Positions 8,888-16,657 of a stretch of DNA of 64,000 nt are shown here, piece after piece. The stretch comes from Nostoc sp. ATCC 53789 (GTDB taxonomy: Bacteria; Cyanobacteriota; Cyanobacteriia; Cyanobacteriales; Nostocaceae): positions 1,922,001 through 1,986,000 of the forward strand of contig NZ_CP046703.1 in assembly GCF_009873495.1 (NCBI RefSeq), given 5' to 3'. Below the pieces are notes generated by a model. That model searched no databases, was not told the origin of the DNA, and worked only from the letters and a program-made list of their open reading frames with translations. The position numbers were made by a program, and so were the translations under genes. Within the stretch, counting starts at the first letter, position 1; each line of letters opens with the position of its first letter.

Positions 8888-9223
8888 GTTTTTGTGCTTT
8901 TGATTACCAAAACAGTGTCCAAGTTCTTCGTTTCAATATCAAGTATTCAGTGATACAAAAAAAATATTTTTTAATGATAAATATGTAGTGACACAATAGC
9001 TAGAAATCTTTATTCGTAAGAGTTAACAATTAAAAAACTGGCTTTCGTGATGAGTGATGGCTTAAAATTTTGCATCTCTACACCAAGATTTATACATCTA
9101 ATTAGCAATGCCAATCTTTTTTCTTAAAGAAAATTTTATTCACACCATAAATTAGGGCGATGCCTGCGATGGAAAGCCACGCACTCGATCGCCTTAATCT
9201 CTAATTTTATGGTTCACTGGCGG
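8888..9223. other. intergenic region without recognisable gene
   Basis: A/T-rich, with scattered stops in all frames. It should carry the nucA promoter. No repeat or RNA signature was recognised. Confidence 0.4.
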
Positions 9224-9721
9224 CTATTTAATTTCCTGAAAATTCTCAATTGTGAGATATATTTCTTCATCAGCTATCTGACTGTTGTAATCTATCTCAA
9301 TTTTGGTTGGATACCCGAATTTAGGGCTGTAACTCACATTCAGGCTGTAGGCTTGACGGTTGATAGCATCTTGAATCACATTAAACAGCTTAGGAATTGT
9401 TTTGTAGTTTTGAAAGAATTCTGGATTAACTGCTTGACCTGTAGCTACAGAAGTGATAGAAGTTGTTTGACCATTACGGACTTCAATGACTACTGGCCCC
9501 CTAGCGTCTGGTATACAAAAGCATCCATTACTAAATGTATAGCGATAGTTGGAAATATTTTGCTGATTCCACAAATAGCGATTAAATTTTAATCGTCTTA
9601 CATCCAAATTATTATTTTTCGTTGACGATTGTGCTATCTCTATGGGAGATTTTGACATTACTGGTAGGTTAAGACCGAAAGATAGCAATAATCCGGCACT
9701 GATAATTATAGGTAAACGCAT
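9224..9721 (-). CDS. exported DUF6174-like protein
   Basis: A 165-residue protein with a signal peptide (LPIIISAGLLLSFGLNLPVMS). The mature part contains LWNQQNISNYRYTFSNGCFC followed by PVVIEVRNGQ and IQDAINRQAYSLNVSYSPKFGYPTKIEIDYN, which match the pattern of DUF6174 proteins (a YxYxxxxxCFC motif then a GxxxP beta strand region). Two adjacent Cys (CFC) lie just after the first conserved strand. The role is unknown. No operon partner: the gaps to both neighbours exceed 250 bases. Confidence 0.7.
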   Translation of the reverse strand: MRLPIIISAGLLLSFGLNLPVMSKSPIEIAQSSTKNNNLDVRRLKFNRYLWNQQNISNYRYTFSNGCFCIPDARGPVVIEVRNGQTTSITSVATGQAVNPEFFQNYKTIPKLFNVIQDAINRQAYSLNVSYSPKFGYPTKIEIDYNSQIADEEIYLTIENFQEIK

Positions 9722-9979
9722 ATCAATTCATTTAATTTCAAAAGTGCTATATACATTAATTCATGTACTTGTTTAAATAGACTTTATCTTTTGATTAAAA
9801 TCTATCTATACTTAGCCAAGATCAAATAACAAATTTATTCTTCCCACAGCGATCGCTTACAATCGCATTTATCGCTTGTAACTTAGTTTTATGGAAATCG
9901 GTGCGATCGCAGATGTACGAAAATCTTTTCTCTATGCTGTAAAATCTTTACTGTAAAAAACAGATTTTTTGTTTCAAGG

Positions 9980-10174
9980 ATGAATGAATCACAAACTTGG
10001 TATATTGTCAAGCATTCTGCTGGTAATTGCGAAATCGTCCCCAGCGACAAAATTTGCGACGATAATTTAGAGATTAAAGAAACTATAGAACAGTGGGGGC
10101 CTTTTAGTTCGCAAGGAGAAGCGATCGCTCGGCGTGTTGGACTTATTAGGGCTGGAAAGTGCCAACCAGTTTAA
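9980..10174 (+). CDS. small conserved hypothetical protein
   Basis: A 64-residue soluble protein starting MNESQTWYIVKHSAGNCEIVPSDK. It reads like a compact beta-hairpin plus helix (QGEAIARRVGLIRAGKCQPV), has a CAAGGATG-type ribosome site, and its composition suggests a real gene. WYIVKH...CEIVPSD followed by WGPFSSQGEAIARRVGLIRAGKC is a pattern I associate with short cyanobacterial hypothetical proteins. Function unknown. Confidence 0.65.
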   Translation: MNESQTWYIVKHSAGNCEIVPSDKICDDNLEIKETIEQWGPFSSQGEAIARRVGLIRAGKCQPV

Positions 10175-10239
10175 GTTAGGAGTTAGAAATGATGGTTTTT
10201 ATTCCTAAATCCTTACTACTCACTCCTAACTCCTAACTT
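10173..10239. terminator. 14-bp perfect inverted repeat between convergent genes
   Basis: AAGTTAGGAGTTAG at 10173-10186 and CTAACTCCTAACTT at 10226-10239 are exact reverse complements. They lie between two convergent stop codons, so a bidirectional terminator is likely; it also belongs to a common Nostoc repeat type. Confidence 0.55.
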
Positions 10240-10252
10240 TATTCTTAACTCT

Positions 10253-11536
10253 TCATTTTTCTGCTGTGGCTGTGCCCTTAGCAGCAATCTTTTTACCTAT
10301 CACTTCTACTGCTTTAGCGAATTGTGGGTCTTGTAGGGTAGCGAGTTTATCGCGTTCATGGAGCCATAATTCCTGCATCTGCTCTTTGGTCAACTCTACC
10401 TTCACATCTGGATTAATACCTTTGTGATTAATATCCGTACCATTAGGGGTATAGTAATGAGCAATTGTTACCGCCAATCCTGAGCCATCTTCTAAGGGAC
10501 GTACCGATTGCACGAGTCCCTTACCAAAGGTTTGAGTACCAACCAAAGTAGCACGCTTGTTGTCCTTCAAAGCCCCTGAAAGGATTTCACTCGCACTGGC
10601 TGAACCTTTATCTACCAGCACCACCAAAGGTTTATCCGTTAAGGCGCGTCCGTTTGCCTCTTCTTTTTCTGCCTCTCCTTGGCGTTCAACGGTGGAGACA
10701 ATCTTACCTTTATTTATCCACATCCGGGCAATGTCTACACTGGAGAACAGTAAGCCACCAGGATTACCACGTAAATCCAGAATATATCCAGCTACCTTTT
10801 TGCTTTCTAAATCCTTGATAGCTGTTTGCATTTCTTTACCAGCATTAGCGCTGAACTGGTTCAGGCGAATGTAGCCAAGATTACCTGCTGGAGTTTGTTT
10901 TTGGGAATATTTAACTGGATGAATTTCAATCCGCGCCCGTTTGATGTCTAATTGTTTTACCTGACCGTCGCGCTGAATCGTTAGGCTAACTTGCGTTCCG
11001 GCTTCACCTCGAATTAGGGATACTGCTTGATTAGTATCCATCCCCTTGGTGCTTTTGTTGTCGATTTTGAGGATGACATCTTTTGCCAAAACACCAGCTT
11101 TAAATGCTGGTGTATCTTCGATTGGCGCAATTACAACCAGTTGCTTAGTTTTTTCATCTTGACTGATAGTGATCCCAATCCCGATCAATTCTCCAGAAGT
11201 GTCCACTTGCATATTTTTGAATTCTGCTGGGTCCATAAACCGGGTGTATGGATCTTCCAGCTTTTTCAGCATTTCCCGAATAGACTTATAAGCATCCTGG
11301 GGATTACTGTAGGACTTGCTTAAATACTCCTTACGAACAGCCTGCCAATCTACCTGATTGAAAGTACCATCTACATATTGGCGCTGAACAATTTGCCAAA
11401 CTTCATCTACTATTTCTTTGGGACTTGCTTTAAATAAAGCCTGACCTCGCGAGTGAATGCCAAGACTAGTAACTGCGATCGTGGAGAGTGTCACCGCCGT
11501 AGCACCCAAAACAAGCCTACTTTTTGTAATCACCAT
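10253..11536 (-). CDS. ctpC: carboxyl-terminal processing protease (S41, CtpC-like)
   Basis: A 427-residue S41 peptidase from the ATG of MVITKSRLVLG. The order is: N-terminal hydrophobic export signal, N-terminal helical domain, PDZ domain (about 110-200, GELIGIGITIS...DTPAFKAGVLAKDVILKIDN), and a catalytic domain with LDLRGNPGG, the nucleophile motif GSASASEI (about 311-318) and the lysine of FGKGLVQ (about 339), forming the Ser-Lys dyad. Three Ctp paralogues are usual in cyanobacteria; CtpA matures photosystem II protein D1. The MVITKSRL start and location next to ispG made me choose CtpC, but paralogue naming is less certain than the family. The frame extends 21 codons upstream without support. 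Confidence 0.85.
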   Translation of the reverse strand: MVITKSRLVLGATAVTLSTIAVTSLGIHSRGQALFKASPKEIVDEVWQIVQRQYVDGTFNQVDWQAVRKEYLSKSYSNPQDAYKSIREMLKKLEDPYTRFMDPAEFKNMQVDTSGELIGIGITISQDEKTKQLVVIAPIEDTPAFKAGVLAKDVILKIDNKSTKGMDTNQAVSLIRGEAGTQVSLTIQRDGQVKQLDIKRARIEIHPVKYSQKQTPAGNLGYIRLNQFSANAGKEMQTAIKDLESKKVAGYILDLRGNPGGLLFSSVDIARMWINKGKIVSTVERQGEAEKEEANGRALTDKPLVVLVDKGSASASEILSGALKDNKRATLVGTQTFGKGLVQSVRPLEDGSGLAVTIAHYYTPNGTDINHKGINPDVKVELTKEQMQELWLHERDKLATLQDPQFAKAVEVIGKKIAAKGTATAEK

Positions 11537-11684
11537 AATGACAGCTGCGTCAGAGGGAAAATATATAGTCAGTATGCTCAATCTAACACAGGCTTCCACT
11601 GTACAGATCGAGTATGTATTCTTAATTTAAACAAAATACTTGACAATCCGGCGACCTTGGTCGTTATCAATACAAAAGTTTTAA

Positions 11685-11880
11685 GATTGGGGATTGGGGA
11701 TTGGGAATGGGGAATGGGGAATGGGGAATGGGGAATGGGGCATTGGGCATTGGGCATTGGGCATGAAGAAGAGACAAAGGATACAAGGAAGAGGGGGAGA
11801 CGGAGAGACTTGTTCAATAATTCCCCCTTGTCCCCTTGTCCCCTTGTCCCCCTGCCCCCTGCCCCCTGCTCCCTCTCCCC
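11685..11880. repeat. low-complexity repeats (GGGAATG, GGGCATT, CCCCTTGT units)
   Basis: Seven-base runs of GGGGAATG/GGGCATTG are followed, after a short spacer, by CCCCTTGT and CCCCCTGC units up to the ispG stop codon. The same repeat type appears inside the PCAT gene and in many gaps of this window. Confidence 0.7.
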
Positions 11881-13107
11881 TTAAGGTTCTACCCAGCGTT
11901 CATCTGCCTTAATGAGGTTAATTAATTCCTCTACACCTTTGTCTTCTGGGACTTTTTTAATTTCTTCTCGACCACGATATAAGGAAATGTAACCAGGTGT
12001 TTTGCCAACATAACCATAGTCGGCATCTGCCATTTCGCCGGGACCATTGACAATACAACCCATAACTGCTATGTCTAACCCAGTCAGGTGTTTAGTGGCT
12101 TCCCGGACTTTGTGTAACACTTCTTCTAGATTAAACAAAGTACGCCCACAAGAAGGACAAGCGACGTATTCCACCATCGTTTTTCGCAATCCCAAAGCTT
12201 GGAGAATGCTGTAACAGACGGGAATCTCTTTTTCTGGTGCTTCTGTGAGTGAGACGCGAATTGTATCGCCAATGCCATCAGCAAGTAGGGTAGCAATACC
12301 GGCCGTAGATTTAATTCGCCCATATTCGCCATCACCAGCTTCGGTAACGCCTAAATGTAGCGGATAATCCATACCCAGTTCATCCATGCGCTTGGCGATC
12401 AGGCGATAGGCGGCTAGCATCACAGGTACTCGTGAAGCTTTCATGGAAATTACCAAGTTGCGGAAATCCAAGGATTCACAGATGCGAATGAATTCTATGG
12501 CAGATTCCACCATTCCTTCTGGAGTGTCACCGTAGGTAAATAGCATCCTCTCGGCGAGGGAACCGTGATTTACCCCAATTCGCATTGATTTACCTTGATC
12601 TCGCAAAGAAACTACTAAAGGTTCTAGAGTTTCGCGGATTTTATCGCCAATTTCGTCAAATTCGGATTGAGTATACTCGGTTCGATTGACGTTGGGCTTT
12701 TCAAAGACATACAACCCCGGATTAATCCGCACTTTTTCTATGTGCTTGGAGACTTCCAGGGCGATTTTTAGCCCATTATGATGGACATCAGCCACAATGG
12801 GCACGTCTTGGTAAGTTTTTATTAATTTTTGTTTAATTTCTGCTAAAGCTTTAGCATGAGCCATACTCGGCACTGTAACACGGACAATTTCGCAGCCAAT
12901 TTCGTGCAGACGACGAATACCAGCTACGGAACCATCAATATCAAGGGTGTCTTCGTTAATCATTGACTGCACTACAACGGGGTAGCCACCGCCAATGGTG
13001 ACATTTCCTACCTTTACGGGACGGGTTTTACGCCGCTTGATAGTTGTATCAAAGACAGGTTGACTTGATGCAGTATTTGAAGTATCTACTATGGGCAGAG
13101 TTTGCAT
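11881..13107 (-). CDS. ispG: 4-hydroxy-3-methylbut-2-enyl diphosphate synthase (flavodoxin/ferredoxin)
   Basis: A 408-residue IspG (GcpE). It converts MEcPP to HMBPP in the MEP isoprenoid pathway, which feeds carotenoids, chlorophyll and quinones. The N-terminal TIM barrel is seen in [17 protein letters not shown] and RINPGLYVF; the C-terminal domain has the [4Fe-4S] cysteines in [10 protein letters not shown] and GCIVNGPGE. Length and domain order match the two-domain bacterial form. The electron donor in cyanobacteria is ferredoxin. ispD of the same pathway lies in this window at 60.1 kb but is not linked. Confidence 0.95.
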   Translation of the reverse strand: MQTLPIVDTSNTASSQPVFDTTIKRRKTRPVKVGNVTIGGGYPVVVQSMINEDTLDIDGSVAGIRRLHEIGCEIVRVTVPSMAHAKALAEIKQKLIKTYQDVPIVADVHHNGLKIALEVSKHIEKVRINPGLYVFEKPNVNRTEYTQSEFDEIGDKIRETLEPLVVSLRDQGKSMRIGVNHGSLAERMLFTYGDTPEGMVESAIEFIRICESLDFRNLVISMKASRVPVMLAAYRLIAKRMDELGMDYPLHLGVTEAGDGEYGRIKSTAGIATLLADGIGDTIRVSLTEAPEKEIPVCYSILQALGLRKTMVEYVACPSCGRTLFNLEEVLHKVREATKHLTGLDIAVMGCIVNGPGEMADADYGYVGKTPGYISLYRGREEIKKVPEDKGVEELINLIKADERWVEP

Positions 13108-13453
13108 AACCTGATCGGGTAAATTTGCAGTAGCTAAAAATATCAGATTTGATAAATCTCTGTTTCCCAGATTGCCACAGCTAGTGGCTCTTTTGGAGGA
13201 TTATGTAGAAAAAATTGGAGAATTGAGTCAGGCAAAGAATTAAAAACTTTTCTAACTGAGCAGTGTTAGTGAGGTTTAACGACGCGATCGCTCTTTTACT
13301 GAGTTATAAGTACTACTAACAATGGCAGTAATTATTTGTCTGGTATATTTTCGCTGTTGTGATAGTTGTGTAGCGATGTACCAATACGTTTGATACTTTA
13401 TCAAGATAACTGATTTTGACCTTTGTAAGCTTAATGCCTTTGGCATATCGCAA
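13108..13453. other. intergenic region, no gene supported
   Basis: Contains the ispG promoter region. An 81-codon frame on the minus strand across 13276-13521 overlaps the relic downstream and has unlikely composition. GCGATCGC sites are the only recognisable motif. Confidence 0.35.
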
Positions 13454-13591
13454 CTACGGCTTACCGAAGCGATCGCGATCGTGCAGTTCGTCAAAATCGA
13501 TGATTGGCCCCTTGGGTACAATTCGATTTGGATTAATCTCGGTCATACTCATGTAATAGCCGCGTTTAGTATAGTCTAGATTGCACGTTGC
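13454..13591 (-). pseudogene. C-terminal relic of a glutathionyl-hydroquinone reductase (YqjG/ECM4 type)
   Basis: A minus-strand frame ending in TAG at 13454 reads ATCNLDYTKRGYYMSMTEIN then PNRIVPKGPIIDFDELHDRDRFG. This matches the extreme C-terminus of xi-class glutathione transferases (KRGYYMSMTxINPxRIVPKGP...HDRDRFG). Upstream of ATCNLDYT the similarity stops and a TAA appears about 20 codons back, so only about 46 residues of a roughly 320-residue enzyme survive. Family recognition is from motif memory. Confidence 0.75.
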
Positions 13592-13719
13592 TTTGAATGG
13601 CCACGCATCAGAAAGAGTTTCGCCTCCTGCACCCTGCCCAAATAATGATTACTACCTGAGATAGAACTGGCGTTAGCCATTTGGGAAGACTAAATATGAA
13701 AGCCTTCAAGATTTAGTAG

Positions 13720-14004
13720 ATGGTTAGTATTCCTGGATACCACGTAACTGAAGAAATCTCCAATGGTTCGAGAACCCTAGTTTATCGAGAGTATCGAGAA
13801 ACTGACTTTTCCCTCAAAGATGATTTTGGTTTGGATCGGAGGCGATATGTCGGGTATTTACAAGAGTTTTTAGCGATCGCTCGAAAAATTATAGTGGAAA
13901 AAAATAGTGGTTCGATCCAATGCGACTCTTCTCCAGGGCAAGGTACGGAATTTGAGATATTAATTCCAGTTCAACAGTCAGCAGGAGAAACAAGTAATGC
14001 ATAA
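13720..14004 (+). pseudogene. internally deleted hybrid Ser/Thr-His kinase: both ends fused
   Basis: A 94-codon frame whose first 23 residues (MVSIPGYHVTEEISNGSRTL...) match the start of the giant cyanobacterial multi-sensor Ser/Thr kinase/histidine kinases, and whose residues 51-83 (LAIARKIIVEK...GSIQCDSSPGQGTEFEI) match the very end of a HATPase domain (GLAIARKIV-GG-I-S-GQGTEF). The kinase core, AAA, GAF and HisKA parts, well over a thousand residues in relatives, are missing. The stop overlaps the next gene's ATG by 8 bases, a coupling probably inherited from the intact gene. Confidence 0.7.
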
Positions 14005-16213
14005 CACAGAATTCGAGCAAGAAATACTTTTTCTTCGTCAGCAAAATGCTCAGTTACAGCAACAACTGGCAAAATCCACCACAGAATTCAGTGCAGAAAT
14101 CGCCCAATTAGAACAGAAACTTAGAGAATCAAAACAACTATTAGAAAGTAATTGCCAAGCAGAACTAACCTTCAAGGCTTCTCAAGCAGAATTACTAGCA
14201 TTATTTAACGCCATACCAGATGTGATTCTCATGCTTGATGCCGAAGGACGTTACCTCAAAATTGCTCCTAGCAGTGCGCCTTTACTATACCAACCCCCTG
14301 TGGAACTAATAGGTAAAACCATGCACGAGGTTTTACCTTCTGCTTTTGCAGACTCTTTTCTCAACTGCATTCAACAAGCACTAGAAACCAAGAAAACTTT
14401 CAAAATCGAATATAGCTTGCCCATTGGTGATCAAGAAGTTTGGTTTGAGGCGAGTATTGCGCCAATGAACGAGGACACTGTTGTTTGTGTAGCTAGGGAT
14501 ATTAGTAATGTCTACAACGAGCTTCGTTTACGCAAAGCAGCTGAGGCAACCTTAAGTCAACAAGAAGATCAGTATCGCAGCATTTTTGAGACTGTGAATG
14601 ATGGCATCAGTGTTGTTGATTTAGATACAGGTAAGATTGTCGCTGCCAATCCCGCTTTTTGTCAGATGCATGGCTATTCTCAAGCAGAATTTTTCCACTT
14701 AAGTCCTACAGATTTCATCCATCCCGATTCTTTTCAGCAATTTGCGGAATTCATCAACACAATCAAGATGGGAGGTGAATTTCACACTCAGGCTGTAGAT
14801 ATTCGCAAAGATGGCACTTATTTTGATATAGAAGTTACAGGCAAACTCTTTAACTACAATGGCAAACCCCATGCACTTTCGGTAGTGCGAGATATTAGCG
14901 AACGTAAACTTGCTGAACAAGAGCAAAGAAGACTGCTAACTATTTTAGAAGCCACAACTGATATCGTCGGTATGGCTGATGTAGATGGAAATAATTGCTA
15001 TCTAAACAAAGCAGGGCAGAAGATTTTAGAAATTCCAGCCTCAGAAACCAACAAATTTCATATTAGCGAAGTTACAGGACTATCAATATTAGAAAAATTC
15101 CAGAATGAAATAATACCTATTGTAGTTCGAGAAGGGATTTGGTCTGGAGAATCTATATTTCGCTGTCGCAATGGTGAAGAGTTTCCAGTTTCCCAAGTGA
15201 TAATTGCCCACAAAAATGAACAAGGCGAAATAGAATTCTTCTCAACTATTGCCCGTGATATCCGCGATCGCCAACAAATCGAAGCCCGGCTTAGACAACA
15301 CGCAGAAGATTTAGCCCAAACTCTTCAAGAACTCCAACGTACCCAAGCACAAATGATTCAGGCAGAAAAAATGTCTAGTCTGGGTCAACTCGTGGCCGGA
15401 GTCGCCCATGAAATCAATAACCCTGTCAATTTTATCCACGGTAATCTCAGCCATCTTGAAGAACATACTCAAGATTTATTAAGGTTAATTAACTCATATC
15501 AAATCATTAACCCGCCAGAATTTCAGAACGGTAATTGCTACTCTGGTGAAGCAAGCTACGCATTAGCAGAGCGACTCAACCCACTGCTGACTTTATGCCA
15601 AGAAATTGATCTGGAATACATTCAGCAAGATTTACCAAAAATCTTGAATTCAATGAAAGTGGGAACTCAACGCATCCGTCAGATTGTCCTGTCACTGCGT
15701 ACTTTCTCGCGCATGGATGAAGCCGAGTTTAAAGCTGTAGATATTCACGAAGGCATAGACAGTACCTTAATGATTTTGCAACATCGCCTCAAAGAAAAAC
15801 CAGAATTTCCCGAAATTAATGTCATCAAAAACTACGGCAGCTTACCTTTAGTAGAATGCTACGCCGGACAACTGAATCAGGTGTTTATGAATATTTTTGC
15901 AAATGCTATTGATGCCTTAGAACAAAAAACAGACAATGAAGTTTCTCCACCCACAATTACCATTCATAGCACGTTAATAGATTCTCATTGGGTCAAAATC
16001 GCGATTGCCGACAATGGTTTAGGGATGCCAGAAGGAGTTGAAAAGCAGGTTTTTAATCCATTTTTTACCACCAAGCCTGTGGGTAAGGGAACAGGTATGG
16101 GAATGTCTATTAGTTATCAAATTATTACCGAAAAACATGGTGGCAAATTGGAGTGTTACTCAAAACCAGGTCAAGGAACAGAGTTTGTGATTAAAATTCC
16201 AATTCGGCATTAG
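13997..16213 (+). CDS. PAS-domain sensor histidine kinase
   Basis: A 738-residue soluble kinase. An N-terminal coiled coil (residues 1-60) is followed by three PAS domains (about 65-175, 190-305 and 310-430), a HisKA region with H-box VAGVAHEINNPVNFIHGNL and a HATPase domain with N box (FMNIFANAIDAL), G1 (IADNGLGMP), F box (FNPFFTTKP) and G2 (GKGTGMGMSISYQI). No membrane segment, so it senses a cytosolic signal through PAS. It is translationally coupled to the deleted kinase upstream, which in intact loci would be its partner; that partner is lost here. No response regulator is adjacent. Confidence 0.9.
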   Translation: MHNTEFEQEILFLRQQNAQLQQQLAKSTTEFSAEIAQLEQKLRESKQLLESNCQAELTFKASQAELLALFNAIPDVILMLDAEGRYLKIAPSSAPLLYQPPVELIGKTMHEVLPSAFADSFLNCIQQALETKKTFKIEYSLPIGDQEVWFEASIAPMNEDTVVCVARDISNVYNELRLRKAAEATLSQQEDQYRSIFETVNDGISVVDLDTGKIVAANPAFCQMHGYSQAEFFHLSPTDFIHPDSFQQFAEFINTIKMGGEFHTQAVDIRKDGTYFDIEVTGKLFNYNGKPHALSVVRDISERKLAEQEQRRLLTILEATTDIVGMADVDGNNCYLNKAGQKILEIPASETNKFHISEVTGLSILEKFQNEIIPIVVREGIWSGESIFRCRNGEEFPVSQVIIAHKNEQGEIEFFSTIARDIRDRQQIEARLRQHAEDLAQTLQELQRTQAQMIQAEKMSSLGQLVAGVAHEINNPVNFIHGNLSHLEEHTQDLLRLINSYQIINPPEFQNGNCYSGEASYALAERLNPLLTLCQEIDLEYIQQDLPKILNSMKVGTQRIRQIVLSLRTFSRMDEAEFKAVDIHEGIDSTLMILQHRLKEKPEFPEINVIKNYGSLPLVECYAGQLNQVFMNIFANAIDALEQKTDNEVSPPTITIHSTLIDSHWVKIAIADNGLGMPEGVEKQVFNPFFTTKPVGKGTGMGMSISYQIITEKHGGKLECYSKPGQGTEFVIKIPIRH

Positions 16214-16373
16214 ATAGGCAATAGTCAAGAAGCCTCTTTGAGCTATACGGAATTTTTTCAACAATCAGATATGAGTTTTATATTAATCAATCTAGTTTTT
16301 AATTCAGAGTGAATTAATAAAAATGCGATCGCTATTGCTGAATAACCTATTTGAGCGATCAGAAAAAAGCAAA

Positions 16374-16444
16374 GTTAACCTTTTTTTAACGAACCACAGA
16401 GGCGCAGAGAACACAGAGAGAAGGAAGAAATGCTTAACTGAACT
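16374..16444. repeat. dispersed repeat, plus-orientation copy flanking the NHLM ATPase gene
   Basis: GTTAACCTTTTTTTAACGAA, CCACAGAGGCGCAGAGAACA and AATGCTTAACTGAAC form a unit that reappears inverted at 19585-19649, on the other side of the transporter gene. A partial copy lies near 62830. The remainder of 16214-16657 has GATTGCCTATTGCC-type repeats and no gene. Confidence 0.6.
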
Positions 16445-16657
16445 ATTGGGGTAAAGGTTTTTCTTTACCCCTTTTCTCTTTGCCTTTTCCCCAAAACTCG
16501 ACAAGTATTGATTGCCTATTGCCTGTTACCTATTGCCTTATCCCAACGACAATTTACGCCCACTTACTTCTGAATTTTCCCCCTTCGGGAAGGGGGTTAG
16601 GTCTATTTGCATACTTGTACCTCACCGGATTGAAAATGGTTATAAGAATAAAAGGTG

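Noticed and set aside
13276-13521. 81-codon minus-strand frame
   Set aside because: It overlaps the reductase relic in another frame, and has unlikely composition and no ribosome site.
13755-13775. GGTTCGAGAACC resembling a tRNA T-arm
   Set aside because: It lies in the conserved NGSRTL codons of the kinase relic; no acceptor, D or anticodon stems can be formed around it.
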